From Spirosoma sp. (GTDB lineage Bacteria > Bacteroidota > Bacteroidia > Cytophagales > Spirosomataceae): DNA of 5,838 bases. The stretch's first letter is position 1. Each line of letters starts with the position of its first letter. Positions 1 through 5,829 of the stretch are shown piece after piece. Below the pieces are notes generated by a model. It did not search any database. It had not been told where the DNA came from and saw only the letters and a program-made list of their open reading frames with translations. The DNA is taken from the NCBI GenBank assembly GCA_025351545.1, contig JANXVQ010000870.1, positions 1 to 5,838 on the forward strand. Direction: 5' to 3'. The position numbers were made by a program, and so were the translations under genes.

Positions 1-122
1 CAAACTTTTTTCGGCGCATCGTCAAAGATTACGAATACACGCTATCTTCTTCGGTAGGCTGGCTACTTTTAGCCAACATTCAGCTGATGTTGCAACGGAT
101 CAAGCCCAAAACCCAAATCTAA
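1..122 (+). CDS. IS5-type transposase, C-terminal fragment (cut by window edge)
   Basis: Reading from base 3 gives 39 codons ending at TAA 120-122. The peptide contains RRIVKDYEYTLSSS followed by a hydrophobic segment with LLLANIQLMLQRI. This matches the end of IS5-family DDE transposases, where an RR(L/I)xKDYE motif is followed by a helix of the ANIxxMLxR type. The DDE catalytic residues would lie upstream and are outside the window, so intactness cannot be judged. The element would act by cut-and-paste transposition. No terminal inverted repeat could be fixed downstream because the other end is not visible. The reading frame is clean up to its stop, with no sign of decay in the visible part. 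The family call rests on remembered motif resemblance; the subgroup is not determined. Confidence 0.72.
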   Translation, partial: NFFRRIVKDYEYTLSSSVGWLLLANIQLMLQRIKPKTQI

Positions 123-137
123 TTTCCCAACACGTTC

Positions 138-166
138 TTAACGACATATTTTTTTTATTATATGAT
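138..166 (+). promoter_or_regulatory. possible promoter upstream of the receiver gene
   Basis: TTAACG (138-143) and TATGAT (161-166) are separated by 17 bases, resembling a sigma70 -35/-10 pair with 4 of 6 and 5 of 6 matches. A run of eight T lies in the spacer (149-156). The predicted start point near 172 would leave a leader of about 65 bases. Bacteroidota housekeeping promoters usually follow a different consensus (TTTG and TAnnTTTG), and I see no good copy of that here, so the call is weak. Confidence 0.25.
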
Positions 167-170
167 AGTA

Positions 171-189
171 ACCGTAGATAGTATACGGT
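171..189. promoter_or_regulatory. inverted repeat (6-7-6), possible operator
   Basis: ACCGTA (171-176) and TACGGT (184-189) are perfect inverted repeats around a 7-base spacer. They lie 49 bases before the receiver gene start and just downstream of the candidate -10 at 161-166. That position would suit a repressor site or a short leader hairpin. A repeat of this size can arise by chance in a gap of this length, so the role is unproven. Confidence 0.22.
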
Positions 190-237
190 AGTCTAAAAGC
201 TCAAATCTCATCCATAGATTATTTAATATAAATTTAA

Positions 238-735
238 ATGAATACAAAACGCCATCTGCTTATTGTGGATGAAAATCCATACGTTGTTGATATACTAGTT
301 CAGACACTAAGTAAAGATTTTAAAATTACAGTGGCTGGCACAGGACAAGAAGCAGCTCGTTTATTAATTCAGGGAAATCGATTTGACAGTGTCCTTACTG
401 AATTAGAATTGCCTTTTTTTAGTGGTCTGGAGCTGACAAAACTTATTCGAATGAGCCGGTTAACGGCTCAGATTCCGGTAGTTATCCTGTCAAGTGCCTT
501 AGATAGCACGACCCGAATTGAGTGTCTGGAACAGGGAGTCGATGCCTTTCTCTCTAAGCCCTTTAACCCACTTGAGGTCAAAGCCAAGTTACATGCCCTT
601 CTCCGGCGTGCAGATTCGCCACTTAAGGAAACTCAACAACAATTGCCTGTTCTGTTTGAGACTAAAAGTAAGTCTCTATGGTCGCAACGCTCACGCATCT
701 TATCCTACTTTCTGGGTAATTACGCTATATCATAA
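238..735 (+). CDS. stand-alone response-regulator receiver protein with Asp-to-Glu phospho-site
   Basis: The 165-residue protein is a CheY-like receiver domain (about residues 5-124) plus a tail of about 40 residues. Visible landmarks are the acidic pair D11-E12 after a hydrophobic strand (LLIV), the switch Ser S85 in VVILSSA, the switch aromatic F104, and the conserved K107-P108 in LSKPF. The position that normally carries the phospho-accepting Asp, in the LTxLELP motif, is Glu (E55, codon GAA at 400-402). Glu often mimics the phosphorylated state, so the protein may be constitutively on or may signal by contact alone. No DNA-binding output domain is present. The tail (125-165) is rich in Q, S and K, ends in an aromatic stretch (ILSYFLGNY), and matches nothing I recognise. 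ATG 238 is chosen because the first beta strand begins a few residues later; the leader is A/T-rich without a Shine-Dalgarno sequence. The gene sits 201 bases before an EPS sugar transferase that itself carries a receiver-like domain, suggesting a role in controlling polysaccharide synthesis. The fold is secure; the target is inferred. Confidence 0.9.
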   Translation: MNTKRHLLIVDENPYVVDILVQTLSKDFKITVAGTGQEAARLLIQGNRFDSVLTELELPFFSGLELTKLIRMSRLTAQIPVVILSSALDSTTRIECLEQGVDAFLSKPFNPLEVKAKLHALLRRADSPLKETQQQLPVLFETKSKSLWSQRSRILSYFLGNYAIS

Positions 736-745
736 AACATACATA

Positions 746-769
746 CCTTTTGAGTAGATAGTTAAAAGG
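746..769 (+). terminator. weak stem-loop after the receiver gene
   Basis: CCTTTT (746-751) pairs with AAAAGG (764-769) across a 12-base loop, starting 10 bases after the receiver stop codon. The stem is only 6 bp, A/T-rich, and has no following T run, so this would be at best a poor terminator. It is listed because of its position between two probable transcription units. Confidence 0.18.
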
Positions 770-771
770 CT

Positions 772-786
772 ATTAGTCAGACTAAT
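772..786. promoter_or_regulatory. 15-base perfect palindrome, possible operator
   Basis: ATTAGTC (772-778) and GACTAAT (780-786) are perfect inverted repeats about a single central A (779). The tight spacing makes a hairpin unlikely and fits a site for a dimeric DNA-binding protein. It lies about 150 bases before the sugar transferase start and about 94 bases before the candidate -35 box at 880, a location suited to an activator. No second copy was noticed in the window. Confidence 0.28.
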
Positions 787-832
787 GAATAAACGACCGA
801 TTAATTACGATAAATAAGGCTAACGCATTCGC

Positions 833-851
833 GGAGATTTTTCAAATCTCC
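833..851. repeat. 8-bp perfect stem with 3-base loop
   Basis: GGAGATTT (833-840) and AAATCTCC (844-851) are perfect complements around the loop TTC. This is the strongest dyad in the gap. In RNA it would form a compact hairpin on either strand. No T run follows (the next bases are ACAGATCG), so it is not a standard intrinsic terminator. It could be a transcription-end or RNA-stability hairpin for the receiver transcript, or a protein-binding site upstream of the EPS operon promoter. Confidence 0.4.
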
Positions 852-879
852 ACAGATCGACATGATATCCTTGTTCCCC

Positions 880-910
880 TTGACAATTAACCGACCATCT
901 ATTCTATAAA
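880..910 (+). promoter_or_regulatory. possible promoter for the EPS operon
   Basis: A perfect TTGACA (880-885) is followed after 19 bases by TATAAA (905-910). The predicted start near 917 would give a leader of about 20 bases to ATG 937. The spacing is long for sigma70, and Bacteroidota promoters normally use other elements, so this remains a candidate only. A separate promoter here is plausible because a 200-base gap with several dyads precedes a tightly packed gene run. Confidence 0.25.
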
Positions 911-919
911 CATTTACTT

Positions 920-938
920 ATCACTCGACAATAGTGAT
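920..938 (+). promoter_or_regulatory. inverted repeat overlapping the sugar transferase start codon
   Basis: ATCACT (920-925) and AGTGAT (933-938) are perfect inverted repeats around a 7-base spacer; T919 and G939 could add a wobble pair. The right arm covers the GTG at 934 and part of the ATG at 937. If both are in the transcript, the fold would occlude those starts, which could limit translation or favour the internal ATG at 1003. A repeat this short could also be chance. Confidence 0.22.
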
Positions 939-2175
939 GCCAGAATACCCCATTAAACTTATTGAGAGTATTAAAGCCCTTGATAAAGAAAAAGAAAATC
1001 GAATGTCAGCAAATTATATCTTATTGGCGATAGAAGACGATCTGATCGCTAATAAGATTGCTGGTGTGGTTGGTTTAACTCGCTCAATAATACGGTTTAA
1101 AGAAATAAAAAACTCAGAAGAGTGGCTAACGGATGGCCAGAAAGTTGACCTGATTATCGCCGATAGACATAACGGCAACGCGATGGCAAATATGGTACGA
1201 AGTAAAACTGACTATCGGTTAGTACCCTTTCTGGTTACCTCTCGTTTCGACGAGACAAAAGTAGGCCAGGATACACTAACAACCGGTATAACGGATATAC
1301 TAGTTATTAACGAAGGTAATCAGCGGCTTCAGGCAAAAATAAATTATTACCTTGGGTTAAGTGCCCAGATTCAGTCCTTTAATGACTCCGGTTTATTAAC
1401 CCCTGTTCAACACTTTACCTTACCCTGGTGGAAGCGCTTAATAGATATTAGCGTTGCACTGACTACACTCCTGCTGCTGTCGCCTGTATTGCTGGTTGTT
1501 GCATTAATTATTGCTTTCGACTCAAAAGGCCCCGCAATCTATAAGTCCAAACGGGCGGGTGTCAATTTTCATGTGTTCGATATGTATAAGTTTAGAACCA
1601 TGAAAGTAGAAGCCGATCAGCTCCTTAGTCAGCTTGCATCACACAATATCTACACAAAAACACCAACTGAATCTATAGAAACAAACGAAGCAGAAACATT
1701 ATGCAGTACGTGCCATAAAGAAGGCGTATCCTGCCAGCAATTACTCTTCGATCAGAATCATCTCATTTGCGAAAAACGCTATTTAGAGCAAACCAAGGGA
1801 TCGGCTAAATTTATGAAATTCCGAAATGATCCCCGCATCACAAGAATTGGCACATTTTTACGAAATAGCAGTATCGACGAACTTCCGCAGTTATTTAATA
1901 TTCTGATTGGCGATATGTCATTAGTGGGGAATCGCCCCCTCCCCCTTTACGAAGCCGAAAAACTCACTTCCAACGAATTTATTAAACGATTTGCAGGTCC
2001 GGCTGGCTTAACGGGATTATGGCAGGTACAAAAACGCGGTAGAGGACGAGGCCCAATGTCGGACCGGGAACGAACCCAACTCGATATTGAATACTCCTCT
2101 ACGTTCTCGTTTAAGACAGATGTTCTTATTATCTGGAAGACAATTTTTAGTTTATGGCAAAAAGAGAACGTGTAG
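937..2175 (+). CDS. initiating sugar-phosphate transferase (polyprenyl phosphoglycosyl transferase) with N-terminal receiver-like domain
   Basis: This 412-residue protein should transfer a sugar phosphate from a nucleotide sugar to undecaprenyl phosphate at the inner membrane, the first step of EPS or O-antigen repeat-unit assembly. Residues 166-412 are a bacterial sugar transferase domain: KRLIDIS, a hydrophobic membrane segment (about 169-194), KFRTM (218-222), NDPRITRIG (297-305), the DE pair of IDELPQL (D314-E315, equivalent to the catalytic dyad of PglC-type enzymes), GDMSLVGNRP and LTGLWQV. Between KFRTM and NDPRI is a long insertion with four Cys (C256, C259, C266, C278). Residues 26-140 resemble a degenerate receiver: an acidic cluster (E33-D34-D35), D76 after VDLIIA, T101 after PFLV, but no Lys in the DILVIN strand. 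The usual multi-spanning N-terminal region of WbaP/WcaJ-type proteins is absent. The start is uncertain: GTG 934 and ATG 937 are adjacent, and ATG 1003, following an A-rich stretch and just before the first receiver strand, is a good alternative. The gene ends inside the next one (22-base overlap). Enzyme class is secure; the sugar is unknown. Confidence 0.93.
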   Translation: MPEYPIKLIESIKALDKEKENRMSANYILLAIEDDLIANKIAGVVGLTRSIIRFKEIKNSEEWLTDGQKVDLIIADRHNGNAMANMVRSKTDYRLVPFLVTSRFDETKVGQDTLTTGITDILVINEGNQRLQAKINYYLGLSAQIQSFNDSGLLTPVQHFTLPWWKRLIDISVALTTLLLLSPVLLVVALIIAFDSKGPAIYKSKRAGVNFHVFDMYKFRTMKVEADQLLSQLASHNIYTKTPTESIETNEAETLCSTCHKEGVSCQQLLFDQNHLICEKRYLEQTKGSAKFMKFRNDPRITRIGTFLRNSSIDELPQLFNILIGDMSLVGNRPLPLYEAEKLTSNEFIKRFAGPAGLTGLWQVQKRGRGRGPMSDRERTQLDIEYSSTFSFKTDVLIIWKTIFSLWQKENV

Positions 2176-3083
2176 AAGACGTTGGTGGGTCGGCTCACGT
2201 ATCAATTATTACTATCAACTACAATCAGGCTGAACTAACCCGTCAGTTCCTGGAATCCGCCAAGCTCCTGACCTATCCAACCTACGAAATTATAGTCGTT
2301 GATAATGGATCTGTACAGCCTCTGCATAATGCCATCAACACCGACCATTATCCTCACCTACGACTGCTTCGGAGCGAGACTAACTTAGGCTTTACCGGTG
2401 GCAATAACTTAGGGATGCAGGAAGCGCACGGAGATTATTTTTTTATCGTCAATAACGATACAGAATTATCGCCTACGCTCATTGAGGACTTGTTGACGCC
2501 CTTTGCTAAAAACCCAAAGATAGGGGTTGTGTGCCCTAAAATCAGGTTTTATGATGCGCCCCAACACGTTCAGTATGCCGGTTACAACCCAATGAATATG
2601 TACACCGGTACGGCAACAACTATTGGATCAAACAAGGCAGATGATGGGCAATTTGATGAGCCGCATCCAACCTATTTTGCCCACGGTTGCGCCATGATGA
2701 TTCATCGAACAGTTGTTGAGCAGGTTGGGCGGTTTGCCGAGCGGTTTTTCCTCTATTACGAAGAACTCGACTGGTCGCAACGAATTCGGAACGCGGGCTA
2801 TATTATCTACTACCAGCCCTCGGCGTCTATCCTTCATAAAGAGTCGATGTCGATTGGACAACATAGCCCCCTCAAAACGTACTACCTGACGCGCAACCGC
2901 ATTCTCTTTATGCGACGCCATTGTTCGGCCTTTCAGCGATTGATTTTTTTCCTGTTTTTCGGGCTGTGTGTGTTTCCCAAGCACCTGGTTTCGTATTTAA
3001 TTACCGGCCAGTTAAAGCACGCCAAAGCCTTTATTAGCGGTACTTTCTGGAATTTCAGATCGGCCAGTGAATCGCCGGTATAG
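2154..3083 (+). CDS. family 2 glycosyltransferase (rhamnosyltransferase-like)
   Basis: The 309-residue protein should add one sugar from a nucleotide donor to the growing lipid-linked repeat unit on the cytoplasmic face. It has a complete GT-A fold signature: VSIITINYNQ (16-25), VVDNGS with the donor-binding D50, NLGFTGGNNLG (77-87), NNDTE (100-104) as the metal-binding DxD equivalent, HGCAMMI (177-183), and YEELDW (202-207), where the catalytic base of this group is expected. H228 in ILHKES fits the conserved late His. This set matches the WbbL/rhamnosyltransferase-like branch, but the donor cannot be read from sequence. A hydrophobic stretch near the C terminus (about 263-284) probably attaches it to the membrane. 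ATG 2154 is the only reasonable start, since no in-frame ATG, GTG or TTG lies between it and the first beta strand; it overlaps the preceding gene by 22 bases, suggesting translational coupling. Length is normal for the family. Confidence 0.93.
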   Translation: MAKRERVEDVGGSAHVSIITINYNQAELTRQFLESAKLLTYPTYEIIVVDNGSVQPLHNAINTDHYPHLRLLRSETNLGFTGGNNLGMQEAHGDYFFIVNNDTELSPTLIEDLLTPFAKNPKIGVVCPKIRFYDAPQHVQYAGYNPMNMYTGTATTIGSNKADDGQFDEPHPTYFAHGCAMMIHRTVVEQVGRFAERFFLYYEELDWSQRIRNAGYIIYYQPSASILHKESMSIGQHSPLKTYYLTRNRILFMRRHCSAFQRLIFFLFFGLCVFPKHLVSYLITGQLKHAKAFISGTFWNFRSASESPV

Positions 3084-3098
3084 TTTATCAATTTCGTT

Positions 3099-4325
3099 AT
3101 GAGTCTCTTTTATTATTTCATCGGCTGGACTTTCTTCCTGTTGGCCTTCCTGGTTTTTTATACCTATCTGGGCTATGGTATTGCGGCCTGGCTACTGGTT
3201 AAACTTCGGGGGAGAAAATCGGCTGACAGGTTGGCGGCAGATAAATCTCAAACAATTCCATTCCCCGACGTAACCATGGTGATTCCTGCCTATAATGAGC
3301 GGGATTACCTGGCCGAAAAACTCCAAAACTGCTTAATTCAGGACTATCCAGCCAAGCACTTACACCTGTTATTTGTTGTCGAAGGCTCTTCCGATGGCTC
3401 TGCTGAATATCTGGAGCAGCAAAAACATAATGTACCCAATCTGACCATAGTTTCCGGTACACAGCGACTAGGGAAGATCATGGCCATGAATAATGCCATG
3501 CGCCTGGTCAACACGCCAATTACCATTTTTACCGACGCCAACACACAACTCAACCCTGAAGCCGTCAGTCGGTTAACCAGACGTTTCGAGGTCGATACGG
3601 TAGGAGCTGTAACGGGCGAAAAACGCATTAACTTACAGGGTCAGGAATCGGCAGCGGGTAGTGGCGAAGGCCTGTACTGGCGATATGAATCTTTTCTCAA
3701 AAAACTTGATGCTCAGCTTCATACCATTGTAGGAGCTGCCGGTGAGTTATTTGCCATTCGCACAGCGCTTTACGAACCCGTGGAGGCCGATACCCTGCTG
3801 GATGATTTCATGATTTCGCTTCGCATCGCCGGACGCGGCTATCGTGTCGACTATGCACCTGACGCCTACGCGCTCGAACGACCTTCGCACTCAGTAGCTG
3901 AGGAGATGAAACGTAAAGTCAGGATTGCTGCGGGCGGCTTTCAGGCGATAAATCGGCTAACTCCTCTGCTCAATATTTTCAGATATGGCTGGCTAAGTTT
4001 CCAATATGTTTCTCACCGGGTATTGCGTTGGGCCGTTACGCCCTTTTGCCTGCCCTTGCTTTTTCTGCTGAATATCATCCTGCTTACGCAACCGGAAAGC
4101 GGTTTATTGACCCTATCGTTCTGGTGGAGTCTATTTATCGGACAAGTTGCCTTCTACCTGATTGCCAGTGTTGGCTATGTATTGGAAAACCGCCAGACAC
4201 GCTTCAAGCTCACGTTTGCACCCTTCTATTTTGTTTTTATGAACTGGTGTGTACTGGCAGGGTTTGCCCGTTTCTGCAACGGTAATATTTCGGGGGTTTG
4301 GGAAAAATCTAAACGAGCCGTCTGA
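3099..4325 (+). CDS. membrane-anchored family 2 glycosyltransferase
   Basis: The 408-residue protein has an N-terminal membrane helix (about 5-34), a cytoplasmic GT2 domain (about 57-285), and three or so C-terminal membrane segments (about 310-330, 342-364, 375-394). This layout is like processive or semi-processive synthases and ExoU-type EPS enzymes. Motifs are VTMVIPAYNE (58-67), RLGKIMAMNNA (123-133), FTDAN with D146 as the metal-binding residue, GAAGELFAIR (212-221), LLDDF with acidic D235-D236 as the likely catalytic pair, and KRKVRIAAGG (271-280) at the site of the QxxRW-like motif. The first donor-binding motif, usually (V/T)DGSTDG, reads VEGSSDG, so its leading Asp is Glu (E95). The remaining motifs are intact, so I read it as active. 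It starts 15 bases after the previous stop with no Shine-Dalgarno sequence, and belongs to the same probable operon. It could extend the repeat unit rather than build a homopolymer, since a Wzy-like gene follows. The sugar is unknown. Confidence 0.92.
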   Translation: MSLFYYFIGWTFFLLAFLVFYTYLGYGIAAWLLVKLRGRKSADRLAADKSQTIPFPDVTMVIPAYNERDYLAEKLQNCLIQDYPAKHLHLLFVVEGSSDGSAEYLEQQKHNVPNLTIVSGTQRLGKIMAMNNAMRLVNTPITIFTDANTQLNPEAVSRLTRRFEVDTVGAVTGEKRINLQGQESAAGSGEGLYWRYESFLKKLDAQLHTIVGAAGELFAIRTALYEPVEADTLLDDFMISLRIAGRGYRVDYAPDAYALERPSHSVAEEMKRKVRIAAGGFQAINRLTPLLNIFRYGWLSFQYVSHRVLRWAVTPFCLPLLFLLNIILLTQPESGLLTLSFWWSLFIGQVAFYLIASVGYVLENRQTRFKLTFAPFYFVFMNWCVLAGFARFCNGNISGVWEKSKRAV

Positions 4326-4365
4326 TTACCCGTTACAATTGATCAATGAGAAATTTACTTACCTT

Positions 4366-5829
4366 ATGGGCATGTCCGACCGTCCTCTATTCATAGCCGA
4401 CCATTTGCGCGATAATCGCTGGATTTTCAGCTTGTTAACCGTATTATATGCATTAGTCGCTGGTTGGCTCATTGGCACATGGGGTACTAAGGGCGCACTG
4501 ATTATTGTTGGACTGCCAATCGTGATAACCCTGTTAATCAGCGTATTGATGGAGCCCAAGATTGGCCTTCTGGTATACGTTCATTTAAGTTTTTTAATTG
4601 GCTTCACTCGCTTTCTCCCACGCGATACCCCGGTAGGAACCGGACTCGATGCGATCTTGCTCTTATCCTTGCTAGGCACATTCCTGAATGGAAAACGAAT
4701 GAACTGGAAGCGATTGCGCCAGCCCGTTTTGTGGGTGCTTATCGGTTGGCTATCCTATACTATTCTGGAATATTTTAACCCGGAAGCTCCTCACCGGCCG
4801 GCCTGGTTTTACAACGTCCGGGCGTTTTCGCTAAGTTGGTTTCTCATTGCCATCATTGTCATGGCTAACCCAATTAGCCGGAACGACATTCGTCTATTCA
4901 TCAGAACCTGGTTTGTCTGGTCTTTTCTGGCTGCGCTATGGGCTTTCAAACAACAATATATTCGTCTAGAACCCGCAGAGCTGGCCTGGCTGGCCGAAGG
5001 CGGTGCCCGAACGCATATTTTGTGGGGTCAGTTACGCAGCTTCTCATTTTATTCCGACGCGGGTCAGTTTGGCTCCGAGATGGCAGGTGTAACGCTAATC
5101 TGCCTGATCTTCTTTTTTGAAGATAAGTCGTGGTTACATCGAATAGTCTATCTGCTGCTGGCCATTATTCTTTTTTGGGGTTTTGCCCTTTCGGGCACCC
5201 GGGGTGCCTTGTTCGTGTTGTTGGCAGGTTATCCGGCTTACCTCATTTTAAGTCGTAGCCTTCTAAATATCGTACGGGGCGTATTGATTGCCATACCTAT
5301 ACTCGCCTTTCTGATGTTTACACACATTGGGGATTCCAACTATCAAATTTATCGGATTCGTACCGCGCTCCACCCGTCTGAAGATGCCTCCTTTCTGGTT
5401 CGATTAGAGAACCAGCAAAAGCTGCGTAATTACTTAAAGGACAAACCATTTGGCGCAGGTATAGGCACATCGTCGGGCGCGGGAAACCGGTTTTCACCCA
5501 ACCATTTTGCGGCCCAGATACCAACTGATAGCTGGTATGTTCAACTCTGGATAGAAACCGGTATTGTGGGACTTACCCTTTACCTTTTAATGCTGGCAGG
5601 GATAATACTCATTGGCATCTATAAAATCTGGCAATTAAACGATCCCACACTAATTACCCTGATGCTCGCTCTGCTGGCCGAATTCATCGGTATTGCCGTT
5701 GTGAGTTATACCAACCCGATATTAGGCCAGTTTCCAACCAGCACTATCCTTTTCATCAACTCTATATTATTTACCACCTGTGAGCGGTGGGACACCCCAA
5801 AACCACAACCCTATGCGAATCGGAATTGA
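4366..5829 (+). CDS. Wzy/O-antigen-ligase-like polysaccharide polymerase, multi-pass membrane protein
   Basis: The 487-residue protein is hydrophobic throughout, with about 13 predicted membrane helices by eye: roughly 18-36, 43-61, 66-82, 93-108, 120-137, 153-168, 178-195, 238-251, 258-275, 276-296, 301-318, 398-419, 428-448 and 457-472, two of which may merge. A large polar loop lies at about 320-395. It contains RLENQQKLRNYLKD followed by PFGAGIGT (361-368), typical of the O-antigen ligase/Wzy superfamily, as is SGTRGALF (276-283). Such proteins polymerise undecaprenyl-linked repeat units in the periplasm or ligate them to an acceptor; with EPS glycosyltransferases around it, polymerase is the better guess. 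Start choice: the frame is open back to 4249, but that would overlap the previous gene by 77 bases with a polar, family-atypical leader. ATG 4366 (MGMSDRP) or ATG 4372 sits 40 bases after the previous stop and just before the first helix. The 3' end overlaps the next gene by 17 bases. Confidence 0.88.
   Translation: MGMSDRPLFIADHLRDNRWIFSLLTVLYALVAGWLIGTWGTKGALIIVGLPIVITLLISVLMEPKIGLLVYVHLSFLIGFTRFLPRDTPVGTGLDAILLLSLLGTFLNGKRMNWKRLRQPVLWVLIGWLSYTILEYFNPEAPHRPAWFYNVRAFSLSWFLIAIIVMANPISRNDIRLFIRTWFVWSFLAALWAFKQQYIRLEPAELAWLAEGGARTHILWGQLRSFSFYSDAGQFGSEMAGVTLICLIFFFEDKSWLHRIVYLLLAIILFWGFALSGTRGALFVLLAGYPAYLILSRSLLNIVRGVLIAIPILAFLMFTHIGDSNYQIYRIRTALHPSEDASFLVRLENQQKLRNYLKDKPFGAGIGTSSGAGNRFSPNHFAAQIPTDSWYVQLWIETGIVGLTLYLLMLAGIILIGIYKIWQLNDPTLITLMLALLAEFIGIAVVSYTNPILGQFPTSTILFINSILFTTCERWDTPKPQPYANRN

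Noticed and set aside
133..156. Terminator after the transposase (CGTT/AACG stem then T run)
   Set aside because: The stem is only 4 bp with a 3-base loop, and the T run begins several bases later; too weak to call.
289..300. GATATACTAGTT shared with 1294-1305
   Set aside because: Both copies lie inside coding sequence and encode DILV in frame; a 12-base match is explained by similar residues and chance.
331..334. VGNRP in the sugar transferase (residues 330-334) as a broken VGPRP motif
   Set aside because: I recall VGNRP as common in Bacteroidota sugar transferases, and the Arg-Pro is kept, so it is probably a lineage variant. Coordinates here are residue positions; in bases the motif is at about 1924-1938.
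518..757. Open frame inside and beyond the receiver gene, considered as evidence of a frameshifted output domain
   Set aside because: Its peptide shows no helix-turn-helix or other recognisable domain, and the receiver frame is intact with a complete fold, so it is a shadow frame.
1947..2198. Minus-strand open frame opposite the end of the sugar transferase and start of the GT2
   Set aside because: It lies opposite strongly conserved coding motifs of the + strand and has no recognisable protein features.
2628..2984. Minus-strand open frame of 118 codons opposite the first GT2 gene
   Set aside because: The + strand here encodes the conserved HGCAMMI and YEELDW motifs; the antisense peptide looks random.
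4249..4365. Upstream extension of the Wzy-like gene beginning at ATG 4249
   Set aside because: It would overlap the membrane GT2 gene by 77 bases and add a polar stretch before the first helix; ATG 4366 or 4372 gives a normal 40-46-base gap.
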